From an uncultured Lachnospiraceae bacterium (GTDB lineage Bacteria; Bacillota; Clostridia; Lachnospirales; Lachnospiraceae), in NCBI GenBank assembly GCA_905235345.1, contig CAJOLO010000015.1, positions 1-15,113 of the forward strand: a DNA stretch of 15,113 bases. The letters run 5' to 3'. Numbering within the stretch: the stretch's first letter is position 1; the number at the start of each line of letters is the position of its first letter. The notes below the pieces were generated by a model that saw only the letters and a list, made by a program, of their open reading frames with translations, did not search any database and was not told the origin of the DNA. The position numbers and the translations under genes were made by a program. Of the stretch, positions 1 to 7,778 are shown one piece after another.

Positions 1-32
1 TAGTATTAAGCAATGTTTTTATATTATACACA

Positions 33-67
33 AAACCCCCACCTAAGTTAAAGCTTAGAGGTGGGGG
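33..67 (-). terminator. Rho-independent terminator of carB
   Basis: Just past the carB stop codon, the minus strand has a 9-bp GC-rich stem (CCCCCACCT at 36-44 pairing with AGGTGGGGG at 59-67). It can be extended inward by three AAG/CTT pairs across a 2-nt bulge, and TTTTG follows on the minus strand. The T run is short but the stem is very stable. On the plus strand only three T residues follow the stem, so it is probably one-directional. Confidence 0.8.
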
Positions 68-87
68 CTTTCGCCGACGGGGTTGAA

Positions 88-3000
88 TTACTTGTCGGTT
101 ATTCTTGAGTGAAGCTCCTGAAGAGAAGCGATTTCTCCGGTCTTATGTTCATTAACATACTTGATTCCTTCTGCGGTTGCTTTGGCAGCAGCAATGGTTG
201 TTATGTATGGTACTTTAGCTTTGACAGCAGCTTTTCTTAAGTAGCTGTCATCATTGACACTGTCCTTGCCGACAGGAGAGTTGATGATAAGATCAATCTC
301 ACCGTTTGTTATTGCATCAAGAATATTGGGACGTCCCTCATAGAGTTTTTTAATCTTTGTACACTCTATTCCGGCCTGACTGATAAGTTCGTATGTGTTA
401 CCTGTTGCCAAGATATTGAATCCATCGTCTTTGAAGCTCTTGGCAACATCCACAACAAATTCCTTATCCTTACGGTTGACGGATATAAGAACAGTTCCCT
501 TAAGTGGAAGCTTAGATTGAACTCCTTCCTGTGCCTTATAGAAGGCTTCACCGTAGGAAGCTTGTGAAAGTCCTAATACCTCACCTGTAGAACGCATCTC
601 GGGTCCTAATATAGGATCAACCTCCTGGAACATGTTGAATGGAAAGGCTGCTTCTTTGACACCGAAGTAAGGAATATTCTGTTCTTTAAGCTCCGGAACA
701 GGAGATGGACGACCTGTTAATTCACTTGTGATTATCTCGGTGGCAAGAGGAACCATGCGTATGTTACATACTTTTGAAACAAGAGGTACTGTACGGGATG
801 CACGAGGGTTAGCTTCTAATACATATACTTTATCGTTCTCAATAGCATATTGCATATTCATAAGACCACGTACATGCATCTCTTCGGCAATCTTTCTTGT
901 ATATTCTTTAATGGTCTTTACATTTTCCTCTGAGATGTGCAGAGATGGAATGATACAAGCTGAGTCACCTGAGTGAACTCCGGCAAGTTCGATATGTTCC
1001 ATAACTGCCGGAACAAATGCGTGTGTTCCGTCAGAAATAGCATCAGACTCACACTCCATAGCGTTGTTAAGGAAACGGTCGATAAGGATTGGTCTGTCAG
1101 GTGTGACACCAACAGCAGCATTCATGTAGTCGGTCATGCTTTCATCATCATATACGACCTCCATTCCACGTCCTCCAAGAACGTAAGAAGGACGAACCAT
1201 AACAGGATATCCGATGCTGTGAGCGATATCTATTGCCTCATCTACGGTAGTTGCCATTCCTGATTCAGGCATAGGAATATCCAACTTCTCCATCATTGCA
1301 CGGAACTGATCTCTGTCCTCGGCAAGATCGATGACAGAAGGAGAGGTTCCTAAGATTCTGACACCGTTTCTCTCAAGATCTGCTGCCAGATTAAGCGGTG
1401 TCTGACCTCCGAACTGTGCGATAACGCCGAGAGGTTTTTCTTTGTTGTAAATACTGAGTACATCCTCAAGAGTCAACGGCTCGAAATAAAGTTTATCGGA
1501 GGTATCATAGTCGGTAGATACCGTCTCAGGGTTACAGTTAACAATAATTGTCTCAAACCCAAGCTTCTTAAGTGCAAGAGCTGCATGAACACAACAGTAA
1601 TCGAACTCGATTCCCTGGCCGATACGGTTAGGACCGCCACCGAGAATCATAATCTTCTTGTTGTTTGTTGTAGGATTCTTGTCCTCGGAATTGTAAGTAG
1701 AGTAGTAGTAAGCACTGTTTTCGGTACCGCTTACATGAACTCCTTCCCAAGCCTCCTCTACACCAAGGGAAAGACGTCTGTTACGGACATCATCCTCAGG
1801 TATCTCAAGCAACTGGCTGATATACTTGTCGGAAAAACCGTCTTTTTTAGACTGAATAAGAAGGTCATCTGCAGGAAGACTTCCTTTAGATTTAAGAAGT
1901 TCTTCTTCTTCGTCAACAAGCTCTTTTATTTGATTGATAAAGTAATGTTTAACTTTGGTAATTTCAAAAATCTCATCGGCGGTTGCACCCTTTCTGAGTG
2001 CTTCATACATTATAAAATATCTCTCAGAGGATGGTGTTATAAGCATCTGTAATAATTCATCCTTTGAAAGAGAGTCAAAGTTTTTAGCATGTCCAAGACC
2101 GTAACGACCTGTCTCAAGACTTCTGATAGCTTTCTGGAAAGCTTCCTTGAAGTTCTTACCGATACTCATAACTTCGCCAACTGCACGCATCTGGGTACCA
2201 AGTTTATCCTCGACACCCTTAAATTTTTCGAATGCCCAACGGGCGAACTTGATAACAACATAATCTCCGTCAGGAACATATTTATCCAAAGTACCGTATT
2301 TTCCACAAGGTATGTCCTTAAGGGTAAGTCCGGTTGCAAGCATTGCCGATACAAGTGCAATCGGGAAACCTGTTGCCTTTGAAGCAAGGGCAGAAGAACG
2401 TGATGTACGTGGATTGATTTCAATAACAATTATTCTGTCGGTTACGGGATCGTGGGCAAATTGTACGTTAGTGCCTCCAATGACCTGTACTTTGTCAACA
2501 ATCTTATATGCCTGTTCCTGAAGTTTCTTCTGACATTCTTCCGAAATGGTAAGCATGGGAGCGGAACAGAAGGAGTCGCCTGTGTGAACGCCGAGGGGAT
2601 CAATGTTCTCAATAAAGCAAACTGTGATCATATTGCCCTCACTGTCACGAACAACCTCTAACTCTAATTCCTCCCATCCGAGAATTGACTCTTCAACAAG
2701 AACCTGTCCGACAAGACTGGCCTGAAGACCTCTTGCACAGACTGTCTTCAATTCGTCTTTATTATATACCAGGCCACCGCCGGCGCCGCCCATGGTATAA
2801 GCAGGACGAAGAACAACGGGATATCCTAATTTATCAGCGATATCTAATGCTTCTTCAACGGAATAGGCAACCTCGCTTCGGGCCATTTCAATTCCAAGTT
2901 CATTCATGGTCTTCTTGAACTCTATACGATCCTCGCCACGCTCGATTGCATCAACCTGAACTCCGATGACTTTAACACCGTATTTGTCAAGAATTCCGGC

Positions 3001-3312
3001 TTTATAAAGTTCTGAACATAAATTAAGACCGGACTGTCCACCCAGATTAGGAAGAAGAGCATCTGGTCGCTCTTTAGCAATTATCTGCTCCAGTCGGTCA
3101 ACATTCAATGGTTCGATATAAGTTACATCTGCTGTTTCCGGATCGGTCATGATAGTTGCGGGATTGGAATTAACCAACACAATTTCATAACCAAGCTTGC
3201 GAAGTGCTTTACAAGCCTGAGTACCGGAATAATCAAATTCACAAGCCTGACCGATTACAATCGGACCTGAACCTATGATCAATACTTTGTGTATGTCTGT
3301 TCTTTTTGACAT
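88..3312 (-). CDS. carB: Carbamoyl phosphate synthetase large subunit
   Basis: Makes carbamoyl phosphate from bicarbonate, ammonia (channelled from the CarA glutaminase subunit) and two ATP, feeding pyrimidine and arginine synthesis in the cytoplasm. At 1074 residues it has the normal family length and the classic duplicated layout. The first half opens with the IIGSGPIVIGQ phosphate loop near residue 12, with its ATP-grasp domain up to about 390 (PAYTMGGAGGG, EINPRTSRSSALASKATG). An oligomerisation domain follows to about 545. The second half opens with MILGGGPNRIGQG near 555 and contains PSYVLGGRGMEVVYDD and EANPRASRTVPLVSKV. A C-terminal methylglyoxal-synthase-like allosteric domain covers about 939-1074. 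I chose the ATG at 3312 because AGGAGG lies 9 bases upstream; an upstream in-frame ATG at 3333 would place that ribosome binding site inside the gene. No carA lies beside it. No gap or frameshift is seen. Confidence 0.97.
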   Translation of the reverse strand: MSKRTDIHKVLIIGSGPIVIGQACEFDYSGTQACKALRKLGYEIVLVNSNPATIMTDPETADVTYIEPLNVDRLEQIIAKERPDALLPNLGGQSGLNLCSELYKAGILDKYGVKVIGVQVDAIERGEDRIEFKKTMNELGIEMARSEVAYSVEEALDIADKLGYPVVLRPAYTMGGAGGGLVYNKDELKTVCARGLQASLVGQVLVEESILGWEELELEVVRDSEGNMITVCFIENIDPLGVHTGDSFCSAPMLTISEECQKKLQEQAYKIVDKVQVIGGTNVQFAHDPVTDRIIVIEINPRTSRSSALASKATGFPIALVSAMLATGLTLKDIPCGKYGTLDKYVPDGDYVVIKFARWAFEKFKGVEDKLGTQMRAVGEVMSIGKNFKEAFQKAIRSLETGRYGLGHAKNFDSLSKDELLQMLITPSSERYFIMYEALRKGATADEIFEITKVKHYFINQIKELVDEEEELLKSKGSLPADDLLIQSKKDGFSDKYISQLLEIPEDDVRNRRLSLGVEEAWEGVHVSGTENSAYYYSTYNSEDKNPTTNNKKIMILGGGPNRIGQGIEFDYCCVHAALALKKLGFETIIVNCNPETVSTDYDTSDKLYFEPLTLEDVLSIYNKEKPLGVIAQFGGQTPLNLAADLERNGVRILGTSPSVIDLAEDRDQFRAMMEKLDIPMPESGMATTVDEAIDIAHSIGYPVMVRPSYVLGGRGMEVVYDDESMTDYMNAAVGVTPDRPILIDRFLNNAMECESDAISDGTHAFVPAVMEHIELAGVHSGDSACIIPSLHISEENVKTIKEYTRKIAEEMHVRGLMNMQYAIENDKVYVLEANPRASRTVPLVSKVCNIRMVPLATEIITSELTGRPSPVPELKEQNIPYFGVKEAAFPFNMFQEVDPILGPEMRSTGEVLGLSQASYGEAFYKAQEGVQSKLPLKGTVLISVNRKDKEFVVDVAKSFKDDGFNILATGNTYELISQAGIECTKIKKLYEGRPNILDAITNGEIDLIINSPVGKDSVNDDSYLRKAAVKAKVPYITTIAAAKATAEGIKYVNEHKTGEIASLQELHSRITDK

Positions 3313-3321
3313 TTTCTTTAG

Positions 3322-3327
3322 CCTCCT
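3322..3327 (-). promoter_or_regulatory. carB ribosome binding site
   Basis: AGGAGG on the minus strand, 9 bases before the ATG at 3312. It decides between that start and the in-frame ATG at 3333, which lies upstream of the site and has no comparable signal. Confidence 0.85.
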
Positions 3328-3400
3328 ACTCATTACTGTTTTTCATTATCCATGAAAATGAGAAAAAGCACAAGAGGAAATTTAAAATTTTTTGTAAAAA

Positions 3401-3430
3401 TTTTTAAGGGAAAATGGTGCATTATGTCAA
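3401..3430 (-). promoter_or_regulatory. Probable carB promoter
   Basis: On the minus strand a perfect TTGACA (3430-3425) is followed after 17-18 bases by an AT-rich -10 candidate (TTAAAA or TAAAAA, about 3407-3401), which is only a moderate match. This gives a leader of roughly 80-90 bases. I see no PyrR-type binding loop or attenuator in it. The rest of the 3313-3528 gap is AT-rich and holds no gene or clear terminator, so some read-through from the DUF1292 gene upstream is possible. Confidence 0.5.
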
Positions 3431-3528
3431 AAGGGTATAAAAATATGTTAATATACATATGTTTATCACAACTTAAATTCCGGAATAACAGCAGTGTCTG
3501 ATTAATTAAGCAGCAATGTACAATAGTA

Positions 3529-3834
3529 TTATTCCTTCATGGAATTAAATTCTTCTTCATCGAGCAGTTCCTCGAATTTGTCTTCTGCAGCCTCCCATTC
3601 TTCATCGGATTCTATATCGGATAATTCTATATTATCTCCGTCGGATGAGTAGCGGTAGAGGAAATATTCTCCCTCCTCATATCCGTCAACAGGTGTTTGT
3701 GGCATCAATGCGGCATAGAATTGATTCTTTACGGAGAATATGGCCAGTATGTCGCACTCCACTTCCTTACCTTCGTCTAAAAATAAAGTTATTGTATCTT
3801 CCGTGTACACGGTTTCTTCTTTTTTGTTTTCCAT
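3529..3834 (-). CDS. DUF1292 family protein (YrzB-like), function unknown
   Basis: A 101-residue, strongly acidic cytoplasmic protein without signal peptide or membrane segment. The pattern matches the DUF1292 family: a strand-rich start (ITLFLDEGKEVECDILAIF, about residues 15-33), then FYAALMPQ, then EYFLYRYSSDGD (about 57-68), and a Glu/Asp-rich helical tail (about 72-96). Related proteins in Firmicutes are about 85-110 residues long and often sit near the yrrK/yrvF-type housekeeping cluster; their biochemical role is not established. Here it follows a GGDEF-EAL gene on the same strand after 117 bases and precedes carB. AGGAGG lies 8 bases before the ATG, which supports the start. Family assignment is from sequence pattern; I claim no function. 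Confidence 0.85.
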   Translation of the reverse strand: MENKKEETVYTEDTITLFLDEGKEVECDILAIFSVKNQFYAALMPQTPVDGYEEGEYFLYRYSSDGDNIELSDIESDEEWEAAEDKFEELLDEEEFNSMKE

Positions 3835-3845
3835 ATCTGATATAC

Positions 3846-3949
3846 CTCCTGTAGGTTAACTTGTTTTTCAATATTATTATTTTTTAGTTGACTAAAATTT
3901 CCGTTAGCGATAGGCTCCTGTATATTAACTTGTTTTTTAATATTATTAT
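3846..3949. repeat. Pair of 35-bp imperfect direct repeats
   Basis: Positions 3846-3880 and 3915-3949 match at 32 of 35 bases and are separated by 34 bases. On the minus strand each reads from an AT-rich run through a GTTAA motif to ACAGGAG. The downstream copy contains the working ribosome binding site of the DUF1292 gene, and the upstream copy lies right after the stop codon of the GGDEF-EAL gene. It looks like a local duplication of the gene's leader. Confidence 0.85.
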
Positions 3950-3951
3950 CG

Positions 3952-6390
3952 TTATGCATCCTTAAGCATAGCAATGAATTCCTCTTTGTCAAGTGCTTTG
4001 CTGAAGAAATATCCCTGCAATATGTCGCAGGTCTGTTCTTGCAGAAGAGACAGCTGTTCGGTGTTTTCGACACCTTCAGCGATTACCTTTATACCAAGTT
4101 TATGAGCAAGATTTATTATGGTGTCCGCTATAAATGCATCTTTTTCGTTATCATTGATTCGTGCAATAAAGGTGCGATCAATTTTAAGTATATCAATAGG
4201 AATCTTGGTCAGATAATTAAATGAGGAATATCCTGTTCCAAAATCATCTAAGGCAATCTTAACACCTAATCCTTTTAATTTGTTTACTATTTCAAGGTTA
4301 TGTTCAAAATTCTTCATAAGAACTTTTTCGGTTAGCTCAATCTCAAGATATTTAATGGGCATTCCGGTGCGTTCCGGTATTGACCTGACAATATCGAGAA
4401 GTCTGGTGCCCCGTAGTTGTGAAGTAGAGATGTTAACGGAAAGCTGTAGTGGTTTAAATCCTTGAACCATAAGACTTGAGTTGAATTTACAAGCTTCAAT
4501 AATTGCCCATTCTCCAATCTCATCAATAAGTCCGGCTTCCTCTGCGACGGGAATAAATTCGTCTGGAGTTACAGTGCCAAGTTCTATGGAATCAAGTCGC
4601 ATAAGGGCTTCAAAACCTATAATTTCTTTGGTTGTTGCATTATATTGCGGCTGGTATTCCAGATGTACATCGTGCATCTGGACAGATTCACGGAGGATTT
4701 CGATAAGTTCATTCTTTCTCAAAACATCTTTCTCCATATCGGCATTAAAGAAAGTGTAACTGTTCTTGCCGCTGGTCTTGGAATGGTACATAGCAATGTC
4801 GGCTTTCTTCATAAGGTCGGTAAGTATTGTACCCTGTGTGGGGTATATGGAGATTCCGGCACTCATAGTAACTCGTACGGTTTCGTCATTTAATACAAAT
4901 GGACTGCTTGCAATATCAACCAGATGTGCCATAAATTCATGAAGTTCCTTATCTGTTCCGGTGGTGTTTCGAAGGATAACGAACTCGTCACCGCCATTCC
5001 TTGCAAGAATATCGTTGTCGGCGATACGGTTTGAAAGGTCGGCCGTAACTGCCTGCAGCAACAGATCACCATAGTCGTGGCCTAATGTATCATTTATCGA
5101 TTTAAAACCATCAAGGTCAATGAAGATAACTGCATGACGCAGTTTTTTACTGTTTTTATCATTCAATATCTCGTCTGCGAATTTATAAAAGGCCATACGA
5201 TTATAAAGTCCTGTCAATGCATCAGTATAAGCCAGATTTTCTATATGTGTGTAATTGTTCTGCAGTTCAAGCTGATTGTCCTCTAATTTTTTATGAGCGA
5301 GTTTAAGTTCTTTATAATTGGTAGAGATAATATCCATCATCTGATTAAAATTATCAGCCAAATCTCCGAATTCATCATCACTGTCTACGTCGCAGTGCAC
5401 ATCGAGTTCTCCTAAGGCAGCCTGACGGATATCTTGCTGCAGCTCGAATATAGGCTTTGTGTAGGAACTTGCAAGACCCCGGCTTATTATTACAGATAAC
5501 ATGATAACGAAAATTAACAGAACAACCATAATAATCGGAAGGCTTGATACAATACTGGTATAGCTTGCGGTATCATGTTTTACGACGTATATCCAATCGT
5601 ATTCCGGGATTGTTGCATATCCGTAAAGATATTGGGGATTGCCGGAAAATGCCGAATTGACATCATCCATAAGTGCAGAATCGGCAGAAGAGGTTATAAC
5701 ATTCTTAATGTGTTCGAAAAATGCCGCATCCTCATCGCTATTACCGTCAAAGCCTTTATATCCGAACATGGGATTGCCCTCTGAATCCAACAGGAAGGTT
5801 CCACGATCCTCTGACAGAAAGATTCCGAAGTATTCTTTGGATATGTTGGTGCGTAAAAGACCGACAATCTGGTTTTTGACTACTACCGGTGTAATTATAT
5901 CAAGTGTGTCGATATTAAAAGAAGATTTAGGAAATATAGTAGTGTTGTTATAATCCTGAACAGGTTTTTCCATATATTCAGACCAGTCGGATTTATTGTT
6001 GTCTTCCGTGGAGATGACCAGAAAACCGTCTACGTCATAGAAATAATAATTGACACTATGGTCCGCGTTGTTAGAAAGCTGTACAATAGATTCATGGATA
6101 CTCTGATATGCAGCAGAAGAACGGTCAAGAAGCACATCAGGTGCGTTGACTTTTTCCAATAAGTAGCTTTTGATATTGTTAGTGCTGGCAAGAGCTTCGG
6201 TCTCTATTATCTGTGACTCAAGCTGTGATACAAATCCGAAACTATAGTCAAGAGCAGTTTTTGTTGTGTTGATTTCATTTATATTGGCATATTTTGATAA
6301 TGATACGAAATATGCCAGCAAAGCCATTAATATAACGGGGATGACTGCCACGAAAAGTATGGATGTTTGAAGTGATTTCTTTATAGACAT
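3952..6390 (-). CDS. Membrane GGDEF-EAL cyclic-di-GMP signalling protein
   Basis: An 812-residue inner-membrane sensor enzyme predicted to make and/or break cyclic-di-GMP. Order of parts: TM helix about 10-30; extracellular Cache-like sensor about 35-275; TM helix about 284-303; HAMP about 304-358 (Pro313 and a DDEF stretch near 338-341); short coiled linker to about 385; GGDEF domain about 386-548 with intact GGDEF at 466-470; EAL domain about 560-808. The EAL half keeps EALMR (594-598), NIS (653-655), ELTE (685-688), DDFGTGYSS (715-723), KID (736-738), EGVE (772-775) and QGY (792-794), so phosphodiesterase activity is likely. The inhibitory I-site, normally RxxD five residues before GGDEF, reads ADND and lacks the arginine. 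AAGGAG lies 7 bases before the ATG. It is transcribed away from the CheX-like/CheY pair. Net direction of activity and ligand cannot be told from sequence. Confidence 0.95.
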   Translation of the reverse strand: MSIKKSLQTSILFVAVIPVILMALLAYFVSLSKYANINEINTTKTALDYSFGFVSQLESQIIETEALASTNNIKSYLLEKVNAPDVLLDRSSAAYQSIHESIVQLSNNADHSVNYYFYDVDGFLVISTEDNNKSDWSEYMEKPVQDYNNTTIFPKSSFNIDTLDIITPVVVKNQIVGLLRTNISKEYFGIFLSEDRGTFLLDSEGNPMFGYKGFDGNSDEDAAFFEHIKNVITSSADSALMDDVNSAFSGNPQYLYGYATIPEYDWIYVVKHDTASYTSIVSSLPIIMVVLLIFVIMLSVIISRGLASSYTKPIFELQQDIRQAALGELDVHCDVDSDDEFGDLADNFNQMMDIISTNYKELKLAHKKLEDNQLELQNNYTHIENLAYTDALTGLYNRMAFYKFADEILNDKNSKKLRHAVIFIDLDGFKSINDTLGHDYGDLLLQAVTADLSNRIADNDILARNGGDEFVILRNTTGTDKELHEFMAHLVDIASSPFVLNDETVRVTMSAGISIYPTQGTILTDLMKKADIAMYHSKTSGKNSYTFFNADMEKDVLRKNELIEILRESVQMHDVHLEYQPQYNATTKEIIGFEALMRLDSIELGTVTPDEFIPVAEEAGLIDEIGEWAIIEACKFNSSLMVQGFKPLQLSVNISTSQLRGTRLLDIVRSIPERTGMPIKYLEIELTEKVLMKNFEHNLEIVNKLKGLGVKIALDDFGTGYSSFNYLTKIPIDILKIDRTFIARINDNEKDAFIADTIINLAHKLGIKVIAEGVENTEQLSLLQEQTCDILQGYFFSKALDKEEFIAMLKDA

Positions 6391-6461
6391 GTCATAACTC
6401 CTTTCACGGATGAATAAACATTTTATTGATACAATATACTAAGTTAATTATATTATACAAT

Positions 6462-6490
6462 ATTATAAAGATATTGTGTTGATAATTCAA
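6462..6490 (-). promoter_or_regulatory. Promoter of the GGDEF-EAL gene
   Basis: On the minus strand TTGAAT (6490-6485) and a perfect TATAAT (6467-6462) are separated by 17 bases, a close sigma-A match. The expected transcript start is near 6455, giving a leader of about 65 bases before the ATG at 6390. Confidence 0.75.
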
Positions 6491-6508
6491 TGTAAAATAT
6501 CAGGAATA

Positions 6509-6664
6509 TGAAAAAATGAGCAAAAGTGCGTCATACTTGTATGATACGCACTCTTGCGAATGCCCACATGGAGACGCCAGTCGACCTGAAAAAATGAGCA
6601 AAAGTGCGTCATACTTGTATGATACGCACTCTTGCGAATGCCCACAGAAAGACGCGAGTCGACC
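6509..6664. repeat. Two tandem 78-bp repeats with a conserved palindrome
   Basis: Copy 1 is 6509-6586 and copy 2 is 6587-6664; they differ at only four positions, all in the last third of the unit. A third partial start (TGAAAAAA) follows at 6665. Each unit has an imperfect inverted repeat (6520-6557 and 6598-6635) whose arms pair as GCAA/TTGC, AGTGCGT/ACGCACT and CATA/TATG around a CTTG loop, with one mismatch and a 2-nt bulge. The array lies between the -35 boxes of two divergent promoters. It could be operator DNA, a structured RNA or a dispersed intergenic element. The unit is 26 codons long and open in one frame on each strand. Confidence 0.9.
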
Positions 6665-6698
6665 TGAAAAAAAATATATATGGATTCCTGTGAAAAGG

Positions 6699-6727
6699 TT
6701 TGCATTTCATTGGTTTTATGGTATAAT
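6699..6727 (+). promoter_or_regulatory. Extended -10 promoter of the CheX-like gene
   Basis: TGGTATAAT (6719-6727) gives a perfect -10 box with a TGn extension; TTTGCA (6699-6704) is a 4/6 -35 match at 17-bp spacing. The transcript should start near 6734, about 60 bases before the ATG at 6794. Confidence 0.75.
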
Positions 6728-6793
6728 AAAAAAGGTTATTTATGCTCAATTTTTATGGGGAGTGCTTGAAAAAAGCAGGATAGGAGAACGGGA

Positions 6794-7690
6794 ATGTTTG
6801 AAGCTTATTTTGGTAAGTATTTGGAAGATCAGGGAATAATTACAAATGAGCAGTATCAGGAAGTTGTCGTTGCAAGCCAGAACTCTAAAGTTAAGCTTGG
6901 ATTGCTGGCTGTTGCAGAGGGTTTCATGACCGAAGAGGAAGCTGACGAGATTAATGATGCTCAGCATAGGCTGGATAAGAGGTTTGGGGATATTGCAATT
7001 AGCCGTGGATATTTAACAGATTCTCAGGTTGAGTATCTGTTAAAGAAACAGGGAGACAGTTATCTGTTGTTTGTACAGGCAATGGTTGAGAGAAATATTC
7101 TGTCACTTGATGAGATTCAGGAGTATGTTAAGGAATATAAGAAGGCTAAGAAATTATCTGACCTTGATGTGGATGCTATTAAGAGCGGAGACGTGGATAA
7201 GATAATTCCTGTTTTATTGAGGGAATGTTCCATATCTCCGGTTATCAAGGATTATATTGCCTTGTCGGCAAGGAATATAGGACGTTTTATTAACAGACAG
7301 TTCAGAATTGATAAAGTTGAGGTGGTAGATGCGGTTTCCGCACCATATGTGGCCGCACAGGTGCTAGATGGTGATTATAAGATATTTACAGGCTTTTTTG
7401 GTGAAGGTGAGGCAATGAAGCTTATAGCGGAGGCGTATGCTATGGAGGAATTCGAGGCGATTGACCTTGATGTTGTGGATGCAGTTTGTGAGTTCCTTAA
7501 TTGTAACAACGGTCTGTTTGCTACAAAGCTTTCTAACGAGTATGTAGATGTGGATATGATGCCGCCGATTCTTAAGGATACACCAACCACCATAAAGGAT
7601 GATTCCAATATAGTAAGAGTTTCTATCTACATAATAGATCAGCATATTGATCTTGTGATTTGTCGTGAATCAAGATGGATCATGGAATAG
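6794..7690 (+). CDS. MshEN-like repeat protein with CheX/CheC-type phosphatase domain
   Basis: A 298-residue soluble protein, probably a phosphatase acting on a phosphorylated CheY-type receiver. Residues 5-117 hold four repeats at an exact 29-residue period: G7/G36/G65 (V94), G14/G43/G72 (N101) and T17/T46/T75 (S104) line up. Repeats 2 and 3 have the 24 + 5 + 24 layout of the MshEN (GspE N-terminal) fold, some members of which bind c-di-GMP. After a linker, about 150-292 resembles the CheX domain, and D229-E233-N236 with Pro257/Pro258 fits the CheC/CheX active-site pattern DxxxExxN followed about 22 residues on by Pro. AGGAG lies 7 bases before the ATG. The next gene is a CheY-like receiver, its likely substrate, and the gene opposite makes or breaks c-di-GMP. 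Ligand binding is inference; only repeat 3 has an arginine at the first motif position (R63). Confidence 0.75.
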   Translation: MFEAYFGKYLEDQGIITNEQYQEVVVASQNSKVKLGLLAVAEGFMTEEEADEINDAQHRLDKRFGDIAISRGYLTDSQVEYLLKKQGDSYLLFVQAMVERNILSLDEIQEYVKEYKKAKKLSDLDVDAIKSGDVDKIIPVLLRECSISPVIKDYIALSARNIGRFINRQFRIDKVEVVDAVSAPYVAAQVLDGDYKIFTGFFGEGEAMKLIAEAYAMEEFEAIDLDVVDAVCEFLNCNNGLFATKLSNEYVDVDMMPPILKDTPTTIKDDSNIVRVSIYIIDQHIDLVICRESRWIME

Positions 7691-7761
7691 TTAACAGTGT
7701 TATTCATACATTGTATGAGGATTTGCAGATATTAGGATTGAATTATAAGAAAGTGACATGA
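7675..7761 (+). CDS. Possible 28-residue small reading frame
   Basis: An ATG at 7675 overlaps the last 16 bases of the CheX-like gene in the -1 frame and runs 28 codons to a TGA ending at 7761, 17 bases before the CheY-like gene. The peptide begins MDHGIVNSVIH and contains an amphipathic stretch (VIHTLYEDLQIL). There is no ribosome binding site, so translation would depend on coupling to the upstream stop at 7688-7690. It may instead be the former C-terminus of the upstream protein moved out of frame. It could also be chance. Confidence 0.25.
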   Translation: MDHGIVNSVIHTLYEDLQILGLNYKKVT

Positions 7762-7778
7762 AAACGGGGTGATAACGG

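Noticed and set aside
1585..2052. A 155-codon open frame on the plus strand inside carB
   Set aside because: It lies wholly antisense within a perfectly conserved carB; no ribosome binding site and no family pattern.
3789..4073. A 94-codon minus-strand frame spanning the end of the GGDEF-EAL gene and the start of the DUF1292 gene
   Set aside because: It overlaps two well-supported genes in another frame; its apparent internal protein repeat is only the 35-bp DNA duplication.
6509..6664. CRISPR array
   Set aside because: The two 78-bp units are contiguous and nearly identical throughout, with no unique spacers and no cas genes.
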